NCBI GenBank assembly: GCA_029255685.2
Contig: CM055312.2
Coordinates: 51,370,202-51,434,201, forward strand
Length of the DNA: 64,000 nt
Reading direction: 5' to 3'
Origin: Silene conica
Lineage: Eukaryota > Streptophyta > Magnoliopsida > Caryophyllales > Caryophyllaceae
Shown: positions 44,109 to 54,970 of the stretch, piece after piece
Layout: each line of letters starts with the position of its first letter
How positions within the stretch are numbered: the stretch's first letter is position 1
Notes under the pieces: generated by a model
Database searches by the model: none
What the model saw: the letters and a program-made list of their open reading frames with translations, nothing else
What the model was told of the DNA's origin: nothing
Program-made: the position numbers and the translations under genes

Positions 44109-47100
44109 ATGCCTAGGGGTGACTCTAATTCTTTGTTGTCAACTTCCGAACCGGAGAGGCTTTTCCGGGCCTTGAGGAGGAAGACCATAGCAAGGGTAAG
44201 AATTGCTTCCCAAGCATCTACTAGCCATAACAACCCCTCTTCACCCGAACCACAAAGCCCGAACCAAAGAATTCCTAGCCCAACATCCGAAAATTTTGAC
44301 AACCCGTTTTACCAATCACCACCACCCTCACCTCACATTCCAAATCACCACCAAATTCATACAATGGCCGCCCTTCGTGAACATAACCGGCCCAATCACA
44401 ATGACACCACAAATCCAATCAACTTTGGCACTCTTGTTCCTCAAAATATCGAAATACACCCTTCACAAATGAGCTCTATCGAGAAGAACGCCTTTAGTGG
44501 AGCTTCTCTTGAAGATGCTCATGGGCACTTGAGAAAGTTCAACGGTAAAGTAGCAATGATTAAGAAAACGGGAGTGCCCGAGGAAACCTTAAGGCTAATG
44601 CTCTTCCCCTATTCCTTGACCGACAAGGCGGATAGGTGGTTGAATGTCCATGCTCCAAACAGTTTCACCACTTGGGACGACTTGGCAACGACCTTCCTTG
44701 CTAAGTACTACCCGTCCTCTAAAACCGCCATGCTCCGGAATGAGATAACTCAATTTCAGCAAGACGAGGGAGAATCATTGGGAGAAGCTTGGGATAGATA
44801 CCAAGATTTGCTTGCTAAGTGTCCTCACCACGGGATACCCACTTGGTACACGACCCAAACCTTTTTTCAAACTCTTCACCCACGCACGAAAGAGATGGTT
44901 AATGCATCGGCGGGGGGTAGCTTTGACCACTTGCCGCATGAGGTGGGAACAGAGCTTGTCAAAAAGATCGTTGATTCCGAGGAGAATTATGGTACTCGGG
45001 GAAATGTCTTGAGAAGGAGTAACAAGTACCCTAGTGAGCACCTTTCCAACTCAAAGACGAATGAGGAAACCAATGCCAAGCTTGATATGTTGACCAAGAA
45101 GTTAGAGGAATTGACTAAGGGCTCTACAAGTAAAGAGACCAAGAACAATGTCCCGGGAATGTACCAAGTGAATAGTGTAGCTTCATGTGATTTGTGTGGA
45201 GGAAATAGGCACACATTCGAAGTATGTGCAAATAACTCTATTGAGGGAAGTGGAAGTGAGGAAGAATTGTATGCTTTCCAAGCATTCAATAATTCTAGAG
45301 GGCAAAACACTTTCAACCCCAATTCAAACTACTACCATCAAGGGATTCGAGGGAGCCCTTACATGAGTTATAAGAGTACTAATGTGTTGAATCCACACCA
45401 ACTTCAACAACCTCAAGTGCAAAATCCACCCGGTTTCCAACCAAGGGGTGGAAACTTCAATCCGAGGAACCATTACAACAACAACAATTTCTATCAAGGA
45501 AATCAATCAAACCAAGCCAATCAAGGCTTTGCACCAAACTTCAATGACCAAGGTTACAATAACCCGAATTTCAACAACAACAACCCAAATTTCAACAACA
45601 ACAACTTAAACCCAAACCAAAACCAAAATCAAACCCAAAACTTCAACCCACCACCATTTCAAAATAACTTTCACAACAACAACCAAAATCCAAACCAAAA
45701 CTTTCACAACCAAAATTTCAATGATCCAAATTTCATTCAACTAAATCCCAACTTCAATAGCCAAATGCCAAAGGGGAACTCTCAAGTTGGAGTCCCTAGG
45801 AATGACTATGGGTTTGCTTTGCCTCTTACCAACACCCCTCATCAAGAATCATCGAGTGAGAATCAAGTGGGTGAATTACTCAAGCTTGTGAAAAATATGC
45901 AAACTACCCACAATCAAGAGATGATGAACTTGCGGAATGCCAACCAAAAGGAGATAAGAGAGATGGAGGCTAGAGTCGCTTCCCAAGCCTTAGCCAATCC
46001 TCAAAGGCCTCCGGGCGGTTTTCTAGCTCAAGGTCAAAGTTCGAGAGATGCTACCAAACATCATGGGGTTAATGCAATCATGACAAGTGCCGATGAGCAA
46101 CCGATGCTTGAAACCACTAGTAGCGGAGAAAATCCTTCACTTGAGCAACTCATGACGGTTTTTGGAGGGGATAGTGAGGAGGAAGCAATGGTGATGGTGC
46201 CCATTGCTTCTCCGGAGGCTAGTGATCAAGAGGGGATGAATGGAGATTTATTTGTGATAGAACAAGTCAAAGAGTTTCCGAAGAAGAGGAAAGATGAAGG
46301 GGAAGTGAACATTGAGAAAGGAAAAAGTGTGGTTGAAGAAGAGCCCGAACATGAAGAAGGGCTCCTTGAGAGGAGAGTTTGTGAGTTCTTCCGAAAAATC
46401 ACAAAAGGAGATCCTCGTTGTGAGGAATTGATGAAACTTGTAGAGGAGGTGGAAGCAACAATCCCCTCTCGAGAAAAGAAAAGAGAAGTGAATGCAATCA
46501 TGTCCGCCAAGAAAGTCCCAAGCACCCTCCCCATCAAACTCGGAGATCCGGGTAGGTTTTCGATAAATTGCTATGTTGGAGGGAAGAAGATTGAAAATGC
46601 CTTATGTGACTTGGGAGCAAGCGTGAGTGTCATGCCTCTAGCTATGGCTAAGAAATTGGACATTAATAATTTGTCTCCCGCTACAACTTCTATCACTCTT
46701 GCGGATGGTACCGAGAAACTTCCTCTAGGGGTGCTCGAAGATGCTATTGTCAAGGTGGGGAATCTATCCATCCCCACCGACTTCTTGATTTTAGATGTCC
46801 CCGTCGGTAGCAACTCTTTCGTGATACTCGGTAGGCCATTCTTGGCCACCGGAGGAGCGACTATTGATGTGAAGAGAGGAAAACTATCATTCCAAGTGGG
46901 AGAGGAAGTGGCGGAGTTTGAACTTCTGGAAGCTCCCGGTACAAGTTTCAAGGAAAAGAATGTTGGCATGGTTGCAAGTTTGATGGTGAATGATGTCCCT
47001 AAGATGTTTGATGAAATGGGAATCATGAAAAGTATGACTTTGAAGAATAAGGATGCTAGTTTTACTAGCGGGAAATTATGTGCTCCGGAAAAGAGGAACC

Positions 47101-47285
47101 GTGATGAAGAGCAAGAAAAACCAAGTTGTACTAGTTCTTTTGAGGAGCCTTTAGTTGAAAAAGGGGACCTAGAGGAGCTAATTGCCGGAAAAGATGTCAA
47201 GGGACGGAAGTTGATGATGAGTGGGGCGGGATTCGCCCGTGAGAGCAAAGTGGAAGCTTCGGCCGAGGCTTTGACCTTTTCTTAA
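44109..47285 (+). CDS. Athila-type Gag-protease protein
   Basis: I start at ATG 44109 (MPRGDSNSLL), although the frame is open four codons further upstream from a TTG. The protein of about 1,058 residues has a proline- and asparagine-rich N-terminus, a retrotransposon gag core (about 140-290, with WLNVHAPNSFTTWDDL), and a CCHC knuckle CDLCGGNRHTFEVC. A long asparagine/glutamine-rich low-complexity region (about 420-570) follows, then a charged stretch. A retropepsin domain with active site CDLGASVSVMP, the form usual in Athila elements, lies near residue 835. The frame ends about 220 residues after the protease motif without entering RT. The ORF has no stops or frameshifts, so the particle protein could still be made. 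Enzymes must come from elsewhere. Confidence 0.88.
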   Translation: MPRGDSNSLLSTSEPERLFRALRRKTIARVRIASQASTSHNNPSSPEPQSPNQRIPSPTSENFDNPFYQSPPPSPHIPNHHQIHTMAALREHNRPNHNDTTNPINFGTLVPQNIEIHPSQMSSIEKNAFSGASLEDAHGHLRKFNGKVAMIKKTGVPEETLRLMLFPYSLTDKADRWLNVHAPNSFTTWDDLATTFLAKYYPSSKTAMLRNEITQFQQDEGESLGEAWDRYQDLLAKCPHHGIPTWYTTQTFFQTLHPRTKEMVNASAGGSFDHLPHEVGTELVKKIVDSEENYGTRGNVLRRSNKYPSEHLSNSKTNEETNAKLDMLTKKLEELTKGSTSKETKNNVPGMYQVNSVASCDLCGGNRHTFEVCANNSIEGSGSEEELYAFQAFNNSRGQNTFNPNSNYYHQGIRGSPYMSYKSTNVLNPHQLQQPQVQNPPGFQPRGGNFNPRNHYNNNNFYQGNQSNQANQGFAPNFNDQGYNNPNFNNNNPNFNNNNLNPNQNQNQTQNFNPPPFQNNFHNNNQNPNQNFHNQNFNDPNFIQLNPNFNSQMPKGNSQVGVPRNDYGFALPLTNTPHQESSSENQVGELLKLVKNMQTTHNQEMMNLRNANQKEIREMEARVASQALANPQRPPGGFLAQGQSSRDATKHHGVNAIMTSADEQPMLETTSSGENPSLEQLMTVFGGDSEEEAMVMVPIASPEASDQEGMNGDLFVIEQVKEFPKKRKDEGEVNIEKGKSVVEEEPEHEEGLLERRVCEFFRKITKGDPRCEELMKLVEEVEATIPSREKKREVNAIMSAKKVPSTLPIKLGDPGRFSINCYVGGKKIENALCDLGASVSVMPLAMAKKLDINNLSPATTSITLADGTEKLPLGVLEDAIVKVGNLSIPTDFLILDVPVGSNSFVILGRPFLATGGATIDVKRGKLSFQVGEEVAEFELLEAPGTSFKEKNVGMVASLMVNDVPKMFDEMGIMKSMTLKNKDASFTSGKLCAPEKRNRDEEQEKPSCTSSFEEPLVEKGDLEELIAGKDVKGRKLMMSGAGFARESKVEASAEALTFS

Positions 47286-47376
47286 GGTCACTAGCTAGCA
47301 TGGACGAGGTCTCCACCTACAAAGATTGAAGTTTGATCGTGAAAGGTTTGGTGGAGTCACTTAACAACCACCGCTT

Positions 47377-47700
47377 GTAAGTATTAGTTTCCTTTCGTTC
47401 ATCTAGTTTGCATGTTAGTTTCATTTTTAGTTCGACTTTTAGTTTGATTTATAGCTTGCATGTGAGATTTGAAGGCGAGATTGTTGTTTGATTTGGTCAT
47501 ATGAGAGAGGTCATCTCGTGGTGAGTAGACTTGGTTAGGCGTATTCGATGAAGTTTCTCTCGGCAATTGAGTTTTCATTGTGTTAGTTGAGTTGTTTTAC
47601 GAATAGTGCATAGGGGCCCTGAGCCTGTAGGCCGGCTGCCTGACGACCACCGGCTTAGAACCCTTAATGCGCATTCTGTTTTTTACGACTTACTTTCCAG
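47377..47700 (+). other. Possible intron between Gag-protease and the second ORF
   Basis: The donor GTAAGTATT fits the plant consensus. The acceptor TTTTACGACTTACTTTCCAG has a branch-like CGACTTAC and a pyrimidine run. Splicing is known in related Ogre elements, but its use here is only inferred. Confidence 0.3.
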
Positions 47701-48169
47701 TTTCAGGAATTTCGCGAGAAAAATACTCTCAGCCGGTTTGTGACCGGCAGCCGGTAGGCCGGCTGAGAGTCCCATATGCGTTTGAGAAGGAAGAAAACAA
47801 GAGAAAGAGAAAAGGCTACCAGCCGGTCGGCCGGCAGCCGGTCCGCCGGCTGGGAGCCCGGATCTAAGCAAAGAAAGAGTCAAAAGAAAGAAGAAAGGAG
47901 AGGAGAAAGGAAGAAGGAAGCACGAAGGAAGAGGGTACCAGCCGGTCTGCCGGCAGCCGGTCAGCCGGCTGGGAACCCAGATTCACAGATGTATCGAAGA
48001 AGAAGAGAAGCGTAGGGAGGAGAAGGGAATAAGGCTACCAGCCGGTCGGCCGGCGGCCGGTCGGCCGGCTGGGAACCCTATTTTGGAGTATTTTGCGGAG
48101 AAATCGAAGAAAAGAGTAAGGGGCTGTGAGCCGGTGCACCGGCGGACGGGACCTGACCGGCTGAGGACG
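47615..48169 (+). repeat. Array IV: six CCGG palindromes in front of the second Athila ORF
   Basis: Units start near 47615, 47728, 47816, 47935, 48033 and 48125. The second pairs CTCTCAGCCGG with CCGGCTGAGAG perfectly. The first and last are more degenerate. Spacers differ from those in the LTR arrays, so this is not simply a copy of the LTR segment. Confidence 0.9.
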
Positions 48170-48183
48170 CAGCTGTAACGGTT

Positions 48184-48336
48184 CTATTTATATTCAAATC
48201 CCTCATTTTTCCACTCATTTCCCCTCATTTTTCAGATTTCCCTTCCCTCTCTACCTTCCCTCACTACAAAAACTCTCCCAAAACACTCCCAAAACAAACC
48301 CACTTCAATCCTTAATCAAATTCCTTCAACTTTACC
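48184..48336 (+). promoter_or_regulatory. Possible internal promoter and leader of the second Athila ORF
   Basis: CTATTTATATTC lies 16 bp after the last CCGG palindrome. It is followed by the pyrimidine patch TTCCCTTCCCTCTCTACC and a CA-containing TCACTACAAAA, then an A- and C-rich leader to ATG 48337. This layout is typical of plant core promoters and repeats the array-then-TATA order of the LTR. No transcript evidence is available here. Confidence 0.45.
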
Positions 48337-50025
48337 ATGTCGGGAAGGACCAAAAGGCGATCGAAATCTAGGAATGATCCCATGGCCGGGCGCGAAAGAG
48401 TTGATAACCCCGATGCTCCATTTGTTTCGGGTGACCCCAATTTTCCCGGGGGTGTTTTCGATCCCGATACCCAAAAAGGTAATTTCCTATCTTTTGCTCA
48501 ACGTCCCCTCAACCCAACCCGGTTTATTGATAGGAATTCTATGAGAGACTTGGGTTTGGATGGTGTCACCGGTGATTTATTCAGGGATGTGGGTTTGAAT
48601 CAGTTGTATGAGACCAAAGCAGTATTGACATCCCCTAGATTGACATGGGAATTTTTGAGCTCTCTTAGGATAGCCAAAAATAGAGATACGGGGTTAGTCA
48701 CTTTTGTGCAATTTCGACTAATGAATAAGGGGTACCATTTGACCCTTGCTGATTTTGCTGGAATTTTCGGGCTGAATAGTGCGGCACCATTGCATGCCCC
48801 TACTAGTGTTAATTTGGAGTCGGTTTGGACTTCTATTACTGGATTGGTGAGTTCAAGGGGGGAGAAGAAACCGGCGAATAGGGTGCATCTTGCTCCCATT
48901 AGGATTCTGCAGAGATTTTTGGGGTGGACCGTCTTTTCCCGAGACGAGCCACATAATTTCACCACTGTTGAGCTCGAGATCCTAGCTTCGGGTTTGATCA
49001 CCCAACCCGCCAAGTTTGAAATCAACATAGCCCATCACATGGTGCTTCACCTAGCCCAACTTAGCCATCAGCCCCGTTTGTCCACACCCATTTGTGTAGG
49101 GGGCATGATTACTTTGATTGCTTCAACTGTTTGCCGGAGGAGCTTTAGGGTCGACTATATTGGAGGGGATAATGTACTCTCCCGCCGCTACCTTATGGAG
49201 GGATTGAGGTGGATTAAGTGGAACCCCAGCGACAACAAGTCATATTGGCAGATTCGAGTGGATGGAGTCGATAAAAACTCCATCCCTTTACCGAACTCTG
49301 AGAGAATGAGGGTGATGCCTGATCTACCCTCCTATCTCCTCCCTATTGAGGCTCCTTCTGAGGGTACTTCTTCCGGCCCTCCTGCGACCCGAGTCTACAC
49401 CCAAGACCAGTGTCCGCCCACCACTAGTAGCCTTGCATTCCAGCAGCCTTCTCTTCCTATACCACCGTTCGGCGGCTCTAGCTTTTTCCAGGAGGCCTCT
49501 TCTAGTTCGGCTACCCCTCCTCCTAGCCATGTTCCTCAGTCTATAGTGGAATTCATGGCTCGCATGGATTTGAGGCATGAGGCGACTGTTCGGAGGCGTG
49601 CACTTGAGGACATTCGGTACTCTGATACTAATGCGAGGATAAACTATTTGTACCACGATCAGGCTTGGGGGAACTTCTCCACTTATGATCGTGGCATTCA
49701 GCAGGGGTACCGTCACAGTTCTTGGCACCATTCTTCTTACTACACTCCTCCCGAGGCTGAGTATGTGCCCTCCTCCGAGCCTCATTTCGCCGGAGAGGTA
49801 CATGTTGCTGCGGACTACTACTCTAGGCCGATTTTTCCCCCGGTGAGTGAGCGAGAGAGATTTGATGCGCCTCCTCAGTCCTTTACAGCTGCTTCCACTT
49901 CTGGGTTCTCCAACGAGTACTACGTGAACCCGGATGATTTTTTGCATGGAGATGGTCATGGAGAGACCGAGACGAGGGTGGTGGTAACTAGTGAGAGATT
50001 GTTTGATGCCGATGCTCCACCTTGA
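48337..50025 (+). CDS. Athila ORF-1 family protein (accessory ORF)
   Basis: The 562-residue ORF starts with a basic stretch (MSGRTKRRSKSRNDP) that could bind nucleic acid or act as a nuclear signal. Residues about 85-310 have the pattern of the Athila ORF-1 family: FVQFRLMNKGYHLTLADFAG, then a segment with WTSITGLV, then APIRILQRFLGWTVFSRDE followed by a leucine-rich LEILASGLI. The C-terminus (about 345-562) is serine-, proline- and tyrosine-rich and probably disordered. I see no clear membrane segment or signal peptide, so an envelope-like role is not supported by the sequence. The function of this family is unknown. The ORF is intact and preceded by its own promoter-like region. Assignment rests on pattern memory, without a database search. 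Confidence 0.7.
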   Translation: MSGRTKRRSKSRNDPMAGRERVDNPDAPFVSGDPNFPGGVFDPDTQKGNFLSFAQRPLNPTRFIDRNSMRDLGLDGVTGDLFRDVGLNQLYETKAVLTSPRLTWEFLSSLRIAKNRDTGLVTFVQFRLMNKGYHLTLADFAGIFGLNSAAPLHAPTSVNLESVWTSITGLVSSRGEKKPANRVHLAPIRILQRFLGWTVFSRDEPHNFTTVELEILASGLITQPAKFEINIAHHMVLHLAQLSHQPRLSTPICVGGMITLIASTVCRRSFRVDYIGGDNVLSRRYLMEGLRWIKWNPSDNKSYWQIRVDGVDKNSIPLPNSERMRVMPDLPSYLLPIEAPSEGTSSGPPATRVYTQDQCPPTTSSLAFQQPSLPIPPFGGSSFFQEASSSSATPPPSHVPQSIVEFMARMDLRHEATVRRRALEDIRYSDTNARINYLYHDQAWGNFSTYDRGIQQGYRHSSWHHSSYYTPPEAEYVPSSEPHFAGEVHVAADYYSRPIFPPVSERERFDAPPQSFTAASTSGFSNEYYVNPDDFLHGDGHGETETRVVVTSERLFDADAPP

Positions 50026-52919
50026 AAAATCCAAAGCAAGTAACTCCCTTAATCCAAATTTCACTTTAGTTTGCATTTTCCTTTTTAGCATGCATTTAGA
50101 ATAGTTAGTTAGCTTAGTTAGATTGTTTTAGTTTTCAATTCATGTTTTCACATCATTAGTTTAGTTGCATATAGTTGCATTCATTTAGATGCATTAGATT
50201 TACATTTTATATCATATTGTCACATGTAGTTTGCATACATGTAGATTAGAGCATCTAGTTTGCATTTAGTTTAGTTTTTAGTTTTTCATTTCTTTTGTTT
50301 CCTTTTGTTTTTATTGCTTTCATAAAAATCAAAAATCCAAAAAAATTGAAAAACCAAAAACTTTCAAAAACATGTTCTTTATTTTCCGGTTTTCCTCCTC
50401 ACATTATGCATATAAATAAGTGTGGGGAGGAAGAACCGTTTATTTCAAAAAACACAAAAACAAGTTTTTATTTTCTCAAAAATTTCAAAAAAGCCAAAAA
50501 CAAGTTGTTTTCGTTCTTTTTCTTCATTTCCCCCTTGCACTTTGTTCTATTGAGGACAATGTAAATCTTAAGTGTGGGGAGGGAAAATATCCACTTTGTG
50601 AATATTTAATTGCTTTTGTAAATATGAAAAAACTTCAAAAATAACAAAAAAATCGAAAAATTTCAAAAAAATATGTTCTTCCTTTCTTTTGTTTTTGTTC
50701 TTTGCTTGTTTTGTATATATATGTTTGTTGGACTAACAAGTGGCAGATGCGACGACAACCCAAGGTATTAGGAGGATGAAGATTCTTGGTATACTCTTTC
50801 CTACTTCTTTCTCCCCCTCCCGATTTCTTTTTATGTTGATATCATGAAGGAGAACGAGATTTTTGTGCCTTGGATGTTCCTTTGGGGAACTTTTGGTTGT
50901 TGTGGTTGATGTGCTGTTAGTTTAGCCTTCTTGTTGTTGCATGTTTGTTGTGTTTGTTGTTAGTTTGCTTTTGTTTCACATGCCTTTTCTTTTTTCATAG
51001 TTTTGTGAATATGTGTTAGTCGGTTTTTCTGCCTTGCTTTTTGTTTGTAAATATGCATAGGACGTTGAATAGTGGAGGATATATGCCGTCAATGATGAAT
51101 TTTGTCTTGCTTGTGTCTTACACCTCCTAATAGCTTGCACCGTTGATGTCACCTTGTTAGGGTTCTTGCTTGCAAGGACCCGGAAGTCTAGGCTTACTAA
51201 CCAAGTTTCGACCACCTTGTGAGACCGTGTTAGACCTTGACCCGACCTAGGACCGACATTAGCTACTCAATTGTGAGGATAGAGCCTCCTTTATAGTCGG
51301 CCCATCAAACCGCCTCAGTTTAGGATTGTGAGTAGTCCTCCTTACGTGGTGTGTTATGTCTATACGCATAAGCATGGCGCTCATTCCTTATTTCCGTGAT
51401 TAATGTTCATGTGCATGTGAGACAACTTTTGTTCCAAGTAAATCAACTTCACATTTGCCAAATTAGCCTTGTTTTGACCCTTGCATCTTATTTCCCTTTT
51501 GTTTAACCACTTTGAGCCTTAACCTTTTCATTTGGCCTAAACTACTAAATGAACTACATCCCAAAAACATCCTTCCTTGATCAAGAATGGTTGCTTTTGT
51601 GGTACCTTGTTAGTGGTAGAGTCGGGAATTTAGATGTTGGTTGGTGCACTCTCCCGTTGTGGTCACTACTTGTTGTTTGTTTGGTGTTTGGAAGTTTGAA
51701 AAAGAAAAGAAAAAAAAATTGAAAAAAGAAAGAAAATAGAAAATCAAAGAAAAAGTTGAAAAAGTTTTGAAAAATCCAAAAAGAAAAATGTACATATGTG
51801 TTTTGAAAGAGAAAAAGGCTAGCAACAGGTCCCTTCCATCAAGGGGACATAGAAAAAGTCGTTGCTACAATAATGTGGTCTTTTGATGTTTTTGCACGCG
51901 TGCCGGGTTTACACATTTTTTTGCATTTGATTTGATTTTCAAGTCGTATGTTAGGGTGTAGACCTTGTTCGGTGTTTCTAATAATAACCACTTTGTTAAA
52001 GGTTGTGATGGGTCCGATTTTTCCAAAGTAAGTTGGGGTTTAAGCAATTTTTGCTTGGTTTTGTAAAAGCCAAAGTTAGGGCATAGGCGTTGCTTAGTTG
52101 TTGTAATAAGGAGTTGTGTTGATTATGGCAATCATTCTTGTTTTTGAGCCTCAAATCCTAGAACGGTGCTTGCACCAAACCATTTTCACCCAAACCAAGC
52201 CCCGTTACATCCTTGTTGTTGTTCTCATCATGTGCATTTGCATTTTTCATGGATTTTTGGATGGAGTACCATTCTAGATTGTAGGCATGCTTCGCAAGTT
52301 GAGGTAGGTGAGTGATTTTGGTTACTTTTTGTCACAAAAATCGCCCCCCTTTCTTTCCTTGTGTGTTGAGTGTCACTCGTGAGAGTCGGTACTTAGGGTT
52401 CTTTTATCGGTTATGAGTCTTGCATGGAGTCGAATCATGTGTGTGTCGTATCATTCTTGGAAGTATAGCTTAGTACTTCCGTTTGCCCGCCTTGAATTAG
52501 TTTCTTGGTCTTTGGTGATGTCATTTTTGGTTGCTTGAGCTTGATTTAGGGGTTTGACACCATGGTTAGATTTTGAGTCGGCATCCTCCGCCATAGACCT
52601 CCTTTGTTTTGTTTTTCAAAACGCCGCTTGAATGAGGCAAGCGGTTTTCTTTTCCTTTTCCCGATGCATGTTGCTTGTTTATATGTGTTTTGTTTCGACT
52701 TGTTTGCATCAAAAATTTTGTAGCAAGACCATACTTGCCTTGCAATAGGGCATTCTTCCTCATGAATGTCAAATTGTGAGTTGAAAGGGCTACGGGTGTA
52801 GCTAAACCCGATTCGGCTTCTAGTTAGCTTAGTTAGTTTGTTTCTTTGTTTTTAATAAGGGTTATGTAGTTACTTGATCTCTTACTCGAGGACGAGTAAG
52901 GTTTAAGTGTGGGGAATTC
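50026..52919 (+). other. Long non-coding 3' region of the Athila-type element
   Basis: It contains AT-rich sequence with many AAAAATC-type stretches and no ORF beyond about 90 codons. The purine-rich AAGTGTGGGGA occurs three times: 50419-50432, 50567-50583 and before the LTR at 52904-52919. Around the last two, a similar GAGGAC...TAAG...TTAAGTGTGGGG block of about 30 bp is repeated. No RT or integrase remnant is visible. Confidence 0.7.
52904..52919 (+). other. Polypurine tract of the Athila-type element
   Basis: TAAGTGTGGGGAATTC lies immediately before the right LTR start TGATGAGCCC. The purine core AAGTGTGGGG is the tract usually seen in Athila elements. Confidence 0.8.
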
Positions 52920-53695
52920 TGATGAGCCCAAATTCGGTCATTATTTTCCCTTGTTTTCCTTTTATTTCGATCCCGTTTCACCCCCGTTTGGCACGATTTC
53001 GCCCCTTTTTATGCCCGATATCTCTTTTCTACATGTTTGGTTGCCATGTTGTAGGACTTGACGCGGGAATGAAGAAACGGGAGCAAACGAGGTGAAATCT
53101 AAGCGTAAAAAGTGGAAAAAGAGCTGAAATGGCAAAATGGGGTCCTCAGCCGGTCGGCCGGCGGTCGGTCCGCCGGCTGGGAGCCCCTTAGCCTATATTT
53201 CGAAGAATTGTCACAGGCCTTGGAGTTTGGGTCCTCAGCCGGTGGCCAACCGGCAGCCGGCTGACCGGCTGGGACCCCCTCACCCTTGCCCTTATTCGTT
53301 TCAAGTCAGTCCCTCAGTTTTGCATTCCCAGCCGGTGGCCAACCGGCAGCCGGTCCACCGGCTGGCAGTACCTGGGCTTTGAAGAAATTGAAGAAAAAAT
53401 CAGAAGTTTGTATTTTGACTCTTAGCCGGTTTCAGACCGGCAGCCGGTCGACCGGCTGAGAGGCCTTTCTCAGATTTTCGCGCACTATATAAACCCGCAC
53501 TTGTATCATTTTAGAACTACGTTACTTTTTATGCAATTTTAGGGTTTTCTACTGTTCTATTCCTTCATACTTAGTCACAAAAACTCTCTAAAAATGCTTA
53601 ATCCTACTTAGATCTTAGTTTAATCTTTTAATCTTGTTAATCTCTCTTTAGTAATCTTCTTTAGTAATCTTCTTGGGCATTGTTAGAGGATATAT
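52920..53695 (+). repeat. 3' LTR of the Athila-type element, first part
   Basis: It matches 42354-43136, with a small tandem duplication (CTTTAGTAATCTT near 53647) and one missing sub-unit in array V. It continues at 62033-62114 after a Copia insertion, and the rest lies beyond the second Copia element outside the window. Confidence 0.9.
53141..53463 (+). repeat. Array V: four CCGG palindromes in the Athila-type 3' LTR
   Basis: Same units as array III, with the third shortened by one CCAACCGGCGG step. The array ends 23 bp before the TATA box at 53486. Confidence 0.9.
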
Positions 53696-54970
53696 TGTTA
53701 GGTTTAATAGTTGCTCATCAACTAATTTAGTCATACTATCAAAACCTTTAATTAACTTTTAATTAACAAAAATAATAAACTCTTTTATTAGATCTTATGC
53801 ATGCTATTATATGCGGAAAGAGGAGAAAATGAACCCTTACACACGGTCCAAGAATGTGCTAGGATGATCCTCCGAGTACCCAAATTAGAATACCTCCTCC
53901 GGATGCACCAAGACAAACCCTCAATCAACCGAGGCTTGAGCGAGCTAGCACAAAATCGGTTTTTCTCCTTAAACTAATTCTAATCACTCTTATTAGAATG
54001 TTGTTTTGAATACTACAAATAGTATGTAAATATTATCATATAATATGAGTTTTAGAGGTTGAAAACTTCTTCTTACTTAGACAAAATTTCGGCCAAGTGT
54101 AGTAGTAGTCTAGAATGAATGATACTTATCTTATATATATCACACACATAATTAATTTAAGCTAGTTAAACTAATATTAGTGGGTATGGGTGTAGGTAGC
54201 CGGCTAGGGCATGGGGAAGGATAAAAGAGAAAACTCTTTTTGATTTATCAATGATCTAGGTGTGTTAGTCTAAGCATTAGGTTTAATGCTAGGTAATTAT
54301 TGTGTCTTTAACTTTTAAAACACAATTAAACACCCTTAATCATCCCCATGTAAAACCGGTACTACTACTTAAAATGTAGTCCATTTTATCTTTGTCTTTA
54401 AACAATTGTATAAGTGTGACATCTAAAGTGTTACACTATAATGACAATTGTTATAACTTAAAATGCATATTTATCTCATATAAATACCATTTAAATTAAA
54501 TAAATCATATTTATTATTTTGACATGTAATTCGAAATTACAAATATAAAATGATCATTTATCGTCAATACGATTTACAACCTTTGTATTAATTTCAACCC
54601 AATTCATTCTAATAACGATATAATAAAATATCGTTTAATGTTTAACAATTGACACGTTTCAATTTTTAAACATAAATCTTACATTAAGATTTAACCTCTA
54701 ATTTCTCGACATTCGAGTTTAAGGAATATGATCAAATCGTATCAATATACATTTGATCATTTTATCAATTAAGGGAATTGTCCTAAAGGTGTGACCTAAA
54801 GGGATCAACTGACCACCACCGTCATACGACAGTAATGTCAAACTCTAGCTAGCCAATCATTACCGATTAATGTTGGTCAGTTGACTAATAATTCGTATCA
54901 TCCCTTGCGCATTCTCGTCATGAGATTTAATTACGTGATCGCACTATTGTTGAGGACACATTTCCCAACA
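53696..54970 (-). repeat. 3' LTR of the complete gag-only Copia element
   Basis: It starts TGTTAGGTTTAATAG and ends CATTTCCCAACA on the plus strand. It is followed by ATCTCCCACTTG, the reversed purine tract (54971-54982). Confidence 0.92.

Larger units (their letters stand above)
47286..48336 (+). other. Region between the two Athila-type ORFs
   Basis: It holds a strong splice-donor-like GTAAGTATT at 47377 and an acceptor-like TTACTTTCCAG ending at 47700. CCGG array IV (47615-48169), a TATA-like sequence (48184-48193) and a pyrimidine-rich leader before ATG 48337 follow. In complete Athila elements pol normally lies at this position. I see no RT or integrase trace. Confidence 0.6.

Noticed and set aside
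48337..50025. Envelope-like protein of the Athila element
   Set aside because: I see no signal peptide or clear transmembrane segment. The pattern fits the Athila ORF-1 family better.
49324..50091. 255-codon minus-strand ORF
   Set aside because: It lies opposite the C-terminus of the Athila ORF-1-type protein, is arginine-rich as expected for an antisense shadow, and shows no motif.
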